A stretch of DNA of 24,497 nt, taken from contig MAXR01000162.1 in the NCBI GenBank assembly GCA_001751155.1, forward strand, positions 3,423-27,919. The letters run 5' to 3'. The stretch is from Desulfuromonadales bacterium C00003068. GTDB taxonomy: Bacteria; Desulfobacterota; Desulfuromonadia; Desulfuromonadales; Desulfuromonadaceae. The notes below the pieces were generated by a model. It saw only the letters and a program-made list of their open reading frames with translations, did no database searches and was not told the origin of the DNA. Made by a program: the position numbers and the translations under genes. Below, piece by piece: positions 7,560-14,926 of this stretch; within the stretch, counting starts at the first letter, position 1, and every line of letters starts with the position of its first letter.

Positions 7560-8858
7560 ATGCTTGAAATTGAAGCCGTTATACCCGGTAGCATTGCTGA
7601 AGAACTAGATCTTGAAGCGGGTGATTCAGTGGTGTCGATAAATGGTGAGTCCATCTCTGATCAAATTGATTATCAATTACAGGCTCATGGCGAAGAGTTT
7701 GTTATTGATATCGTTAAAAAAGATGGTGAATTATGGGAACTCGATTTTGAACGCGATGAAGATGATCCTATCGGCCTTGAATTTGCTCATCCGCAACCTC
7801 GGCAATGTTCAAATAATTGTCAATTCTGCTTTGTTCGTCAGTTGCCTAAGGGGTTAAGAAAAAGCTTATACATTCGTGATGACGATTATCGGTTTTCGTA
7901 TCTGTATGGTGCTTATATTAGTTTAACCAATTTGACGGAAGAAGATATTACACGCATTCTGAAACAAAAATTGTCACCACTGTATGTTTCTATTCACGCA
8001 ACAGATGTTAAAAAACGCAGTGAATTGCTTGGTCGTGATCTTCCCCCCGTGGTACCGATACTGCAACGGTTGATTGATGGTGGTATTCAACTTCATACTC
8101 AGATTGTGCTTTGTCCTCAACATAATGATCATGATTATTTAGACCAAAGTATTGATGATTTGGTTCATCTGTATCCAGGTGTGTTATCGTTAGCTATTGT
8201 TCCTGTTGGTTTAACAGGGTATCGTGAAGGGCTTGCTCCTTTACGTGCTTTTACGGCGACAGAAGCTCGTGAAGTACTGATCTCCATTCATGAATATCAA
8301 GAGATTTTTATGCAGAAGTATGCCACCCGTTTCGTTTTTGCAGCGGATGAACTGTACCTCAAGTCGGAAACTCCGTTTCCACCTCTTGACTCATATGAAG
8401 ACCTCGCTTTGCTTGAAAATGGTGTGGGGTTGGTTCCGTTATTTCGTCGTGATAGCATTGATACTGTCAACGAAGCAGGGTGTTTTAAAGGGATCACCGC
8501 AACTATCGTAACGGGTGTTTCGGCTTCTGCTGAAATTGAACAATTTGTCGCAGCTCTGAATGAAAAAACTGGGGCAGAATTACAGGTTAAGGTGATCTCT
8601 AACCATTTTTTTGGTGGAGATGTGACGGTTACAGGACTCCTAGCCGGTTGCGATATTGTTGACCAATTGGCTGGTATTGATCTTGGTGCAGCTCTCATTT
8701 TGCCTGATGTGATTTGCCGTGAAGGTGATGAAGTTCTGCTCGATGATATGAGTTTGGAGCAGATATCTGATCGACTCAATGTCGATATCGCTAAAGTTCC
8801 AGCTTCGCCGTGGGGAGTGTTGGAGTTTCTTGAATGTTTAGCACGATCCTATGATTGA
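7560..8858 (+). CDS. DUF512-family radical SAM protein with N-terminal PDZ-like domain
   Basis: This 432-residue protein begins with a PDZ-like segment (residues 3-35, VIPGSIAEELDLEAGDSVVS) and then carries the radical SAM iron-sulfur motif C-x3-C-x2-C at C83, C87 and C90. The following FVRQLPKGLRKSLYIRDDD and SLTNL stretches are characteristic of the DUF512/TIGR03279 family. The C-terminal half (about 230-430), with LPDVICREGDEVLLDDMS, is the DUF512 domain. The substrate and reaction of this family are not established to my knowledge. The start is set by AGGAG at 7551-7555, only four bases from the ATG. The next gene begins right after it with its own ribosome site, so they are probably cotranscribed. 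Family assignment is firm; function is not known. Confidence 0.92.
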   Translation: MLEIEAVIPGSIAEELDLEAGDSVVSINGESISDQIDYQLQAHGEEFVIDIVKKDGELWELDFERDEDDPIGLEFAHPQPRQCSNNCQFCFVRQLPKGLRKSLYIRDDDYRFSYLYGAYISLTNLTEEDITRILKQKLSPLYVSIHATDVKKRSELLGRDLPPVVPILQRLIDGGIQLHTQIVLCPQHNDHDYLDQSIDDLVHLYPGVLSLAIVPVGLTGYREGLAPLRAFTATEAREVLISIHEYQEIFMQKYATRFVFAADELYLKSETPFPPLDSYEDLALLENGVGLVPLFRRDSIDTVNEAGCFKGITATIVTGVSASAEIEQFVAALNEKTGAELQVKVISNHFFGGDVTVTGLLAGCDIVDQLAGIDLGAALILPDVICREGDEVLLDDMSLEQISDRLNVDIAKVPASPWGVLEFLECLARSYD

Positions 8859-8871
8859 TGGAGGTTTAGGG

Positions 8872-9654
8872 ATGGAGTCAGCAGCGCAAGTTATTGATCG
8901 TTCGATCTTATTGTTAGAACGCGGAGATTCTCATTTGGCCGTCAAACAATTAACGACTGCATATGAAAGTTATCCTGAAAATGATGAAATTCTGGTGTTA
9001 CTTACAGAAGCTTTATCAGAAACTGGTCGCACTAAACAAGCTCTTGACCTTTTGCTGAAACGTTCAACCGCTGATAGTGTTAGTGATGACGTGCTGTTTG
9101 CTCTTGGCGATGAGTACTTTTCGGTCAATGAATTTGGTCAAGCCCAGTCTTATTACAAGCAATTGCTTTTACGTGTTGATGCTGCAGCTGAAGCGTGGGT
9201 CCGTATCGGTTTGATCTCGGTTGCTGAAGGGGAGAATGAAGAAGCAAAAAATTGTTTTCTGAAATCACTCGATCTTGATGGTGATACATTGAGTGCGATC
9301 AATTCCTTGGGTGATCTTGCTCTTGAAGCCGATGATCTTAATGAGGCAAAGAGTTGGTTTCTTCGCGCCCTTAAAGTTGACGAAGAGGATCCCGAGGCCG
9401 CGAGTAATTTAGCCGAAGTTTATTATGATGAAGGTGATTTGGAGCAAGCGAAATCTTTTGCACAGCAGGCCGTTCAGTTCGATTCATATTTTGCACCAGC
9501 ATGGTTAACGCTTGGATATGTAGCTTTTGACTGTGATGATGAAGATCAGGTTCGTCATTGTTTTAAAAAGTTTTTAGAATTAGAGCAGAGTGACGCTGCT
9601 GCGGATATTATTGTTGAAGTGAAGGCGGTCTTGACGGCGCTGAAAGATTCTTAA
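8872..9654 (+). CDS. TPR-repeat protein
   Basis: This ~260-residue protein consists almost wholly of TPR-like hairpins, for example AEAWVRIGLISVAEGENEEAKNCF, AINSLGDLALEADDLNEAKSWF, and AASNLAEVYYDEGDLEQAKSFA. It has no signal peptide or membrane segment and is rich in acidic residues. I prefer the ATG at 8872 because GGAGG at 8860-8864 lies seven bases before it. The in-frame ATG at 8851, which would overlap the radical SAM gene, would place that ribosome site inside the coding sequence. It lies between a radical SAM gene and a cysteine-cluster gene, but no partner is evident. It is most likely a protein-protein scaffold of unknown role. Confidence 0.85.
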   Translation: MESAAQVIDRSILLLERGDSHLAVKQLTTAYESYPENDEILVLLTEALSETGRTKQALDLLLKRSTADSVSDDVLFALGDEYFSVNEFGQAQSYYKQLLLRVDAAAEAWVRIGLISVAEGENEEAKNCFLKSLDLDGDTLSAINSLGDLALEADDLNEAKSWFLRALKVDEEDPEAASNLAEVYYDEGDLEQAKSFAQQAVQFDSYFAPAWLTLGYVAFDCDDEDQVRHCFKKFLELEQSDAAADIIVEVKAVLTALKDS

Positions 9655-9658
9655 CGGC

Positions 9659-9991
9659 ATGAGTGTTGAAAAAAACAGGCATGAAGCATGGGAAAATCGC
9701 TGCCAGCGTTGCGGTCAATGTTGTTATGAAAAAATTGAGTATCGGAGCAAATATTATCTCACCGATATTCCATGTAAGTATTTGAATCTAAAGACAAAGT
9801 TGTGCCAGATCTATCCAGACCGGTGTCAATTGAAAGATGGTTGTGTTGCTCTTACCCCTGAAATTATTGCAATGGGTGTGTTGCCACAACAGTGCGCTTA
9901 TGTTGAATTAATAAAATCATATACCGCCCCTCAGAGCTGGGAAAGTTTGCCTGCTAACATCCTTAAAACGCTCAAACTTGATTATCAATAA
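9659..9991 (+). CDS. YkgJ-family cysteine cluster protein
   Basis: This 110-residue protein has the zinc/iron-chelating cysteine pattern of the YkgJ (UPF0153) family: C15-x2-C18-x2-C21-C22 near the N-terminus, then C39, C49, C56 and C62 in a PCKYLNLKTKLCQIYPDRC context. The cysteines probably bind an iron-sulfur cluster or zinc, but no enzymatic role is established for such stand-alone members. It starts four bases after the TPR gene with no clear ribosome site, so it is probably translated by coupling. It completes a possible three-gene unit with the radical SAM and TPR genes. Confidence 0.85.
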   Translation: MSVEKNRHEAWENRCQRCGQCCYEKIEYRSKYYLTDIPCKYLNLKTKLCQIYPDRCQLKDGCVALTPEIIAMGVLPQQCAYVELIKSYTAPQSWESLPANILKTLKLDYQ

Positions 9992-10079
9992 ATATTTAGC
10001 GTAATCTTGCTATTATATTAGTCCTTTGGCATAATTGAATCCTTCTATAGGTTTTGTTTGAACAGGAAAGTGAGGGGAG

Positions 10080-12440
10080 ATGTCAGCCAAGGTTCGTCAA
10101 TATGTGAGTCTTTTTGTTCTGGGGTCTTTTCTGGTCATTATCGCTTTGTTTGTTTTGGCACGGTTCGTCATTACACCTGAACGTATAAGGACAGTATTTG
10201 TACCCGTTGTCGAACGTTACCTTAACTGTGACGTTAATCTAGAAGCGGTTGATGTCAGTCTCTTTTCGGGTGTTACACTCTCCAATCTTGAATTGCTTAA
10301 TAACGTTGATAGCGCGATGATTCTTGCCGCGGATAAAGTTATTTTACGTTATCAGATCTTACCACTCTTTGTTCAACGCATTGTCGTAGATGAAATTCGG
10401 TTGGAACATCCACGTGTTAATGTTGAACGCTATCCGGGTGGCAGCATTAATCTCTACGATTTAATTACCCAAAAAAGAACTGTGCCTGAACGTGCTATGT
10501 TGGCAGATGATGATCTATCCTCGCGTATGGATATTCTAATTTCCCATCTTTATATTCAGCGCGGTGAGCTGTTGTTTAAAGATTACAGCTTTAGTTCGGC
10601 ACCCCATCGATATAAATTGACTGACTTTGATCTGCACTTAACCAATTTTTCCCTTCACAGGGACTTTTCTTTTGAATTGTGGGGAAAAATCAACGGTGCT
10701 CCAATTGATGCTGAAGGAACTGTTAATCTCAATCAGCAACGCTATGAACTTGATCTTGTTATTGATCAGCTTGAGATGGTTCCGTTCCAGCCTTATTATC
10801 GTAGTGATATCAATGGGCGAATTGATAGCTTAATTCTTAGTATTGATGCTCGTTTCAATGGCCAGCGAGAAACACTTGATTCAGCAGGTGTTGTTCAACT
10901 GCAGCAACTCGATTATTCCTCAGCGACGTATTCTGATCTCTCCATACAGGCAAACAAGATTGACGTTCAGTTCGATGTTTTATTCAATCCGCAGCAGCAG
11001 ATCATTATTAAAAAGCTTCATTTAGATTATGATGGTGTGCAGGCTGATATCGATGGAAATTTGGCGGTTGTGGAATCAATTCCAGAGTTTAATCTTCATA
11101 TTGCCATGCCAAAATGGTCACTTAGAAAAGGTAACGTGCTATTACCTCGCTCCTTTGCATCTTCCTTTTCAGGCTATGACCTTGCTGGCGACGTTGACCT
11201 TGATCTCATATTGCGCGGTCAAGGTTTCGATTTTAAAAAAAATATTCAGAAATCAACGATTACCTTTGATTCTGTTCAAGCCAGCATTGGTGATCTTCGC
11301 CCCTCCATCACCGGGGTGATCACCACATCTGGTGATACCCTTGTTGCTGATAATGTATCCGTTGTTTTGGGTGATAACACTCTTCAACTTAACGTGGCGA
11401 GCAAAAATATTTGGGCTCGTCGTCCTACTATAAATGCCGAAATTGGCGCTCGAAGTTTTGATTTTAATACCATCTCGACACGGTTACGTTCAGATTTCGG
11501 TGACTCAGAAAGTGGTGATGTTAAGTTGACTTCGCGTGAGATGACTGAACCCAGTGGCGTGAAGTTACCATTTGATGTCGTTGGAACATTGTCAATTGAT
11601 ACAGTGACGGTGCAAAAAATTGATTGTTCCGCCCTAAAAAGTCAATTTTCTTTGCGCAACAATATTTTTCAATATGATTCGTTGACCTGTTCTGTTGCCG
11701 ACGGCACGCTCGATTCGAGTGGTCATGTTGACCTGACACAGCAAGGCTACGCCTATGCGGGACATGTCACGGGACGAGGTTTACAGCTAGCTGAACTGGC
11801 GCAAGCCTTTGACACGAACAAGAAGAGTTCTATTGCTGGAGTATTGGCTGTTTCTGTTGATTACAGTGGTGCGGGAACGCAAAAAATACGTGTTCAGCAG
11901 AATCTTTCTGGTGCTGGTAACTTTGAAATTGAAAATGGTGTCATGTCGGGTACGGCTTTCATGGACGAGTTGTCGATATTTTTTGGTCTTTCTGCATTTC
12001 AAGTTTTCCGTTTTTCTGAGGGCCGTGGCACCTTTAAACTTGATACAGGTGGACAGCTTCATTACGATGCTCAATTTCTAGGCAGTCGGTCACGAATTTA
12101 CCCTGTTGGTACATGGCAGTATGGTGGAGATTTGGCGGCGCAGGTGGCGGTTTATTTATCCCCCGAACTAGCTATAGAGATTGATTCAGGTTCGAAAATA
12201 ATACCTTACTTACAACAACGTGATGGTTGGAGCCATATTCCTCTGTCTGTCACTGGAAGGTTTGATGCCCCTCATGTCAATATTGATATTGTGAAGGCCA
12301 GTCGTTCAGTTTTGCAGCGCGTTGGCGATATTGTTGTGGATGAATTGAGCGAACATGTTGAACGCGAGTCTGATCCCTCTACGGGCAATGACGGGGTCGA
12401 GTTAATTGAATCGGTTCTTGAGGGGCTATTAGGTAAATAA
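10080..12440 (+). CDS. AsmA-like membrane-anchored envelope protein
   Basis: This 786-residue protein has one N-terminal membrane helix (residues 8-31) that looks like an uncleaved anchor. A long, mostly beta-strand periplasmic body follows. After the anchor, the segment YLNCDVNLEAVDVSLFSGVTLSNLEL is typical of AsmA/DUF748 proteins. The C-terminal part (about 600-730), with GAGNFEIENGVMSGTAFM and GTFKLDTGGQLHYDAQF, matches the AsmA C-terminal domain. Family members (AsmA, TamB, YhdP) span or line the periplasm and affect outer-membrane lipid transport and assembly. The exact member cannot be told. GAGGGG at 10072-10077 serves as ribosome site. The 88-base gap upstream shows no convincing promoter to me. 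Confidence 0.85.
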   Translation: MSAKVRQYVSLFVLGSFLVIIALFVLARFVITPERIRTVFVPVVERYLNCDVNLEAVDVSLFSGVTLSNLELLNNVDSAMILAADKVILRYQILPLFVQRIVVDEIRLEHPRVNVERYPGGSINLYDLITQKRTVPERAMLADDDLSSRMDILISHLYIQRGELLFKDYSFSSAPHRYKLTDFDLHLTNFSLHRDFSFELWGKINGAPIDAEGTVNLNQQRYELDLVIDQLEMVPFQPYYRSDINGRIDSLILSIDARFNGQRETLDSAGVVQLQQLDYSSATYSDLSIQANKIDVQFDVLFNPQQQIIIKKLHLDYDGVQADIDGNLAVVESIPEFNLHIAMPKWSLRKGNVLLPRSFASSFSGYDLAGDVDLDLILRGQGFDFKKNIQKSTITFDSVQASIGDLRPSITGVITTSGDTLVADNVSVVLGDNTLQLNVASKNIWARRPTINAEIGARSFDFNTISTRLRSDFGDSESGDVKLTSREMTEPSGVKLPFDVVGTLSIDTVTVQKIDCSALKSQFSLRNNIFQYDSLTCSVADGTLDSSGHVDLTQQGYAYAGHVTGRGLQLAELAQAFDTNKKSSIAGVLAVSVDYSGAGTQKIRVQQNLSGAGNFEIENGVMSGTAFMDELSIFFGLSAFQVFRFSEGRGTFKLDTGGQLHYDAQFLGSRSRIYPVGTWQYGGDLAAQVAVYLSPELAIEIDSGSKIIPYLQQRDGWSHIPLSVTGRFDAPHVNIDIVKASRSVLQRVGDIVVDELSEHVERESDPSTGNDGVELIESVLEGLLGK

Positions 12441-12477
12441 TTCGGTTTTACTGCTGGTACAATGGAGAGTTTCGATT

Positions 12478-12807
12478 ATGGTTGATAAACGGAGAAAATT
12501 AAGAATTCGTAAAAGAGTTCGGGTCATGTATGGTCCTGAATTTCCATCTAAGGTTGGCTTTACTTCTGATATCTCTGAATCAGGTTTGTGTATTAAATCA
12601 TTTATTGTTTTCAAACCAGGTGAGATATTGCTCCTCGAAATTGAAGCGCCTAGTGGAGAAATTATTCGACTTGAAGGTCGTGTTCATTGGGCACGAAAAG
12701 TACCCCCGAACCTTTTACGCAAGGTAAAACATGCTGGGATGGGCGTTAAAATTATTAATTTCACCAATGGTCGTGAAGTTTATTTAGATCTGTTCCATTC
12801 AAATTGA
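12478..12807 (+). CDS. Small PilZ-domain protein
   Basis: This 109-residue protein is essentially one PilZ domain. It has the arginine motif R9-x3-R13 and the D31-x-S33-x2-G36 motif (SDISESGLCIKS), both needed for cyclic di-GMP binding, followed by a conserved GRVHWARK segment. Because both motifs are intact it should bind cyclic di-GMP. There is no attached output domain, so it would act through a partner. It lies 37 bases after the AsmA-like gene, with GGAG at 12464-12467 as a probable ribosome site, and is likely cotranscribed with it. Confidence 0.9.
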   Translation: MVDKRRKLRIRKRVRVMYGPEFPSKVGFTSDISESGLCIKSFIVFKPGEILLLEIEAPSGEIIRLEGRVHWARKVPPNLLRKVKHAGMGVKIINFTNGREVYLDLFHSN

Positions 12808-13037
12808 GATTAACCCAAATCTTTTCTACTTGTCGTGATAATTTATTTTCTAGCACCATGTACATAGCAAAACATCTATTCCCGCTCCCCGCTTAATTAA
12901 TCTTCCGGTAAATACATTAATTGCTATTCTTGTATTGTGACCTGTTGCTGGTTGTTGCATAGCTGTGCTATTTTATTTTGGTTTATATATTGGTTATTCT
13001 TTGTTGTTTCTCTCATTTCAGATGAAGTATTTATTAT
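12808..13037 (+). other. AT-rich gap between the PilZ gene and tlyA
   Basis: This 230-base gap holds no credible gene. Two weak hairpins followed by T-rich runs may end transcription: AGATT/AATCT at 12807-12822, and ATAGC/GCTAT at 12959-12971 followed by TTTATTTT. Neither is strong. The region just before tlyA is pyrimidine-rich and lacks a Shine-Dalgarno sequence. No promoter could be picked with confidence. Confidence 0.4.
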
Positions 13038-13805
13038 ATGTCTCCATTTAAAGAACGTTTAGATAAGTTGTTGGTCGATCGCGGTTTATGTTTATCGCGT
13101 GAACGAGCTCGTGCCATGATTATGGCTGGTAAAGTTCTTGTTCGTGATCGTGTTATTGATAAAGCTGGTACCAAGGTTGATTGTGAATCTGAGATCCGTT
13201 TGCGTGGAGAGGATATTCCCTATGTTTCTCGTGGTGGGTTAAAACTTGCTGGTGGTTTAGCAGCATTCGCCTTAGACGTTGTTGGTCGTATTGCTATCGA
13301 TGTTGGTGCTTCAACAGGAGGATTTACCGATTGTCTGTTGCAGCAAGGTGTTAAAAAGGTTTATGCGGTTGATGTTGGCTACGGCCAATTAGCTTGGAAA
13401 TTACGAGAAGATGAACGTGTTATCAACCTTGAACGGACAAATATTCGTGACTTGACTGTTGAAAAACTTGATGACTGGCCAAACTTAGCTGTAATCGACG
13501 CATCATTTATCTCTCTTGATAAGGTGTTGCCACCAACATTGTCTCTCATGGATGTTAATAGTGACATTGTAGCGTTGATTAAGCCACAGTTTGAAGTGGG
13601 TAAGGGAAAGGTTGGCAAGGGGGGGGTTGTTCGTGATCCGAATCAACACAATGAGGTCATTGAAAAGATAAAAACTTTAGCTGAGAAGTTAGGTTGTCTT
13701 GTCGTATCTGTTGCAGATAGTTCTCTATTAGGGCCAAAAGGAAATCGAGAGTTTCTTATTCATCTTACCTATCGTACTGACGCTACCGAGATTGTAACCA
13801 AGTGA
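13038..13805 (+). CDS. tlyA: TlyA-family rRNA 2'-O-methyltransferase
   Basis: This 255-residue protein has an N-terminal S4 domain (about residues 5-62, ERLDKLLVDRGLCLSRERAR) and an FtsJ/RrmJ-like methyltransferase domain. The SAM-binding motif is AIDVGASTGGFTDCL at residues 86-100. The K-D-K-E catalytic set is visible as K69 (SRGGLKL), D154 (VIDASFISL), K182 (IKPQFE) and E238 (NREFL). TlyA methylates 2'-OH groups in 16S and sometimes 23S rRNA; the hemolysin name in many databases is historical. No purine-rich ribosome site precedes the ATG, which is odd for this window. A GTGA overlap joins it to the next gene. Confidence 0.92.
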   Translation: MSPFKERLDKLLVDRGLCLSRERARAMIMAGKVLVRDRVIDKAGTKVDCESEIRLRGEDIPYVSRGGLKLAGGLAAFALDVVGRIAIDVGASTGGFTDCLLQQGVKKVYAVDVGYGQLAWKLREDERVINLERTNIRDLTVEKLDDWPNLAVIDASFISLDKVLPPTLSLMDVNSDIVALIKPQFEVGKGKVGKGGVVRDPNQHNEVIEKIKTLAEKLGCLVVSVADSSLLGPKGNREFLIHLTYRTDATEIVTK

Positions 13806-14926
13806 TAAAGATTTTACATACATCAGATATTGACCTAGGTGCATTGCCTTCATTTACCAATGACTTTAGTGACACGCATCATCAGCACCGACTGGCGACA
13901 TTTAATGCTCTTATCGACTTAGCTCTTGAGCGTCAGGTCGATCTTTTTGTTGTTTTAGATCATTTGTTTTTTGGTGCAATTCCTGATTCTGAATGGCTTG
14001 ATGCAGTACAGGCTGGACTGCTACAGCTTGAGGAGCAAGGGATTACAGTTTTACTCTATCGTGGACACACTGATGAGGGTGGCGAACAGGCTATCGATGG
14101 TTTGGAGCGTTATTACGTTTCACACAACGGGACTGCACCAATTACGCTGGCTATTGGTGCTGAAACGGTCAATCTGCATCTTTTGCATCTACCGTTATCC
14201 CGTGAGACGACACCATCAAGCGCGATACCATGTGAATCGCTGGTTTCTTATCATATTGGTATCTTGTTAATGGCCGTTTCAGGTACAAATTGTTCAAATC
14301 CGCACTATGATTTTTTGATTCATCATAAAGAATCAATTCAAGCTTTAAATCATCATTACGTTGCCGTAGGGTATCGTCACGCATCTGAATTGGTGGATGA
14401 TGGTAACGTTCTTGCTCTTTGCCCAGGTTCGCCTCAGGCAATCGATTTTTCAGAAAAAGGACCTCGGCATTGTGCGCTCGTTATTTTGGATCAACAACGG
14501 GTCGAAGTTGAGAAAATCGAAATACAACAATCATTGTTTGATCAAGTTTGCATTGATATTTCAGAGTGTTGCGATGAAAGGGATATATGCGCTGCGGTGG
14601 TTGCTCTGGCCCAAGAAGATCTTGTCGTACAGGTTGAATTAGTAGGTCAAATTGAATACCCATTAACGCCAAGTCGTATTGTGAGCCAATGTCATAATAT
14701 GTTTACCTATTTGGATATTGTTGACCATACCTCACTGATTAATAGCCGTTATTTGAAATCAATGGCAAAAGAAAATACAGTACGAGGAAAACTGGCCCAA
14801 GCATTTATAACTATGAATACCAGTACCAATGATGTTGATCAGCGGAGGATCTATGAACTTGCATTACGTGATCTTTTGCACCGATTTAACGCAGTTCAAG
14901 CTGAAAATAGTGGGGCTGAATTATGA
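13802..14926 (+). CDS. SbcD/YhaO-like metallophosphoesterase homologue with degenerate active site
   Basis: This 374-residue protein starts with GTG, overlapping the tlyA stop by four bases. Its layout matches SbcD/Mre11-type nucleases: ILHTSDIDLG near the start, a VDLFVVLDHLFFGAIP segment, VLLYRGHTD, VAVGYRHAS, and LCPGSPQAIDF. At nearly every metal-ligand position the expected residue is changed: D-x-H is D9-I-D11; G-D is D53-H54; G-N-H is G88-H89-T90; the L-H-G histidine is missing near residue 157; and G-H-x-H is G190-Y-R-H193. It is therefore probably not an active Mn-dependent nuclease and may act as a structural subunit. The downstream gene encodes an SbcC-like ATPase and overlaps it by four bases, so the two probably form a complex. 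The fold is well supported; loss of activity is inference. Confidence 0.82.
   Translation: MIKILHTSDIDLGALPSFTNDFSDTHHQHRLATFNALIDLALERQVDLFVVLDHLFFGAIPDSEWLDAVQAGLLQLEEQGITVLLYRGHTDEGGEQAIDGLERYYVSHNGTAPITLAIGAETVNLHLLHLPLSRETTPSSAIPCESLVSYHIGILLMAVSGTNCSNPHYDFLIHHKESIQALNHHYVAVGYRHASELVDDGNVLALCPGSPQAIDFSEKGPRHCALVILDQQRVEVEKIEIQQSLFDQVCIDISECCDERDICAAVVALAQEDLVVQVELVGQIEYPLTPSRIVSQCHNMFTYLDIVDHTSLINSRYLKSMAKENTVRGKLAQAFITMNTSTNDVDQRRIYELALRDLLHRFNAVQAENSGAEL

Noticed and set aside
8297..8779. A 160-codon open frame on the minus strand inside the radical SAM gene
   Set aside because: It is antisense to a well-conserved gene, has a Ser/Arg/Pro-rich shadow-like composition and resembles no family.
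8851..8871. Upstream ATG for the TPR protein at 8851
   Set aside because: It would place the GGAGG ribosome site inside the gene; the ATG at 8872 is correctly spaced from it.
10021..10079. TTGGCATAATTGAATCC before the AsmA-like gene as a sigma-54 promoter
   Set aside because: The GG and GC elements are not at the required 10-base spacing, and the -12 GC is missing.
13802..14926. Reading the SbcD-like gene as a pseudogene
   Set aside because: The frame is intact and full length, translationally coupled on both sides, and keeps conserved non-catalytic motifs such as CPGSPQAIDF.
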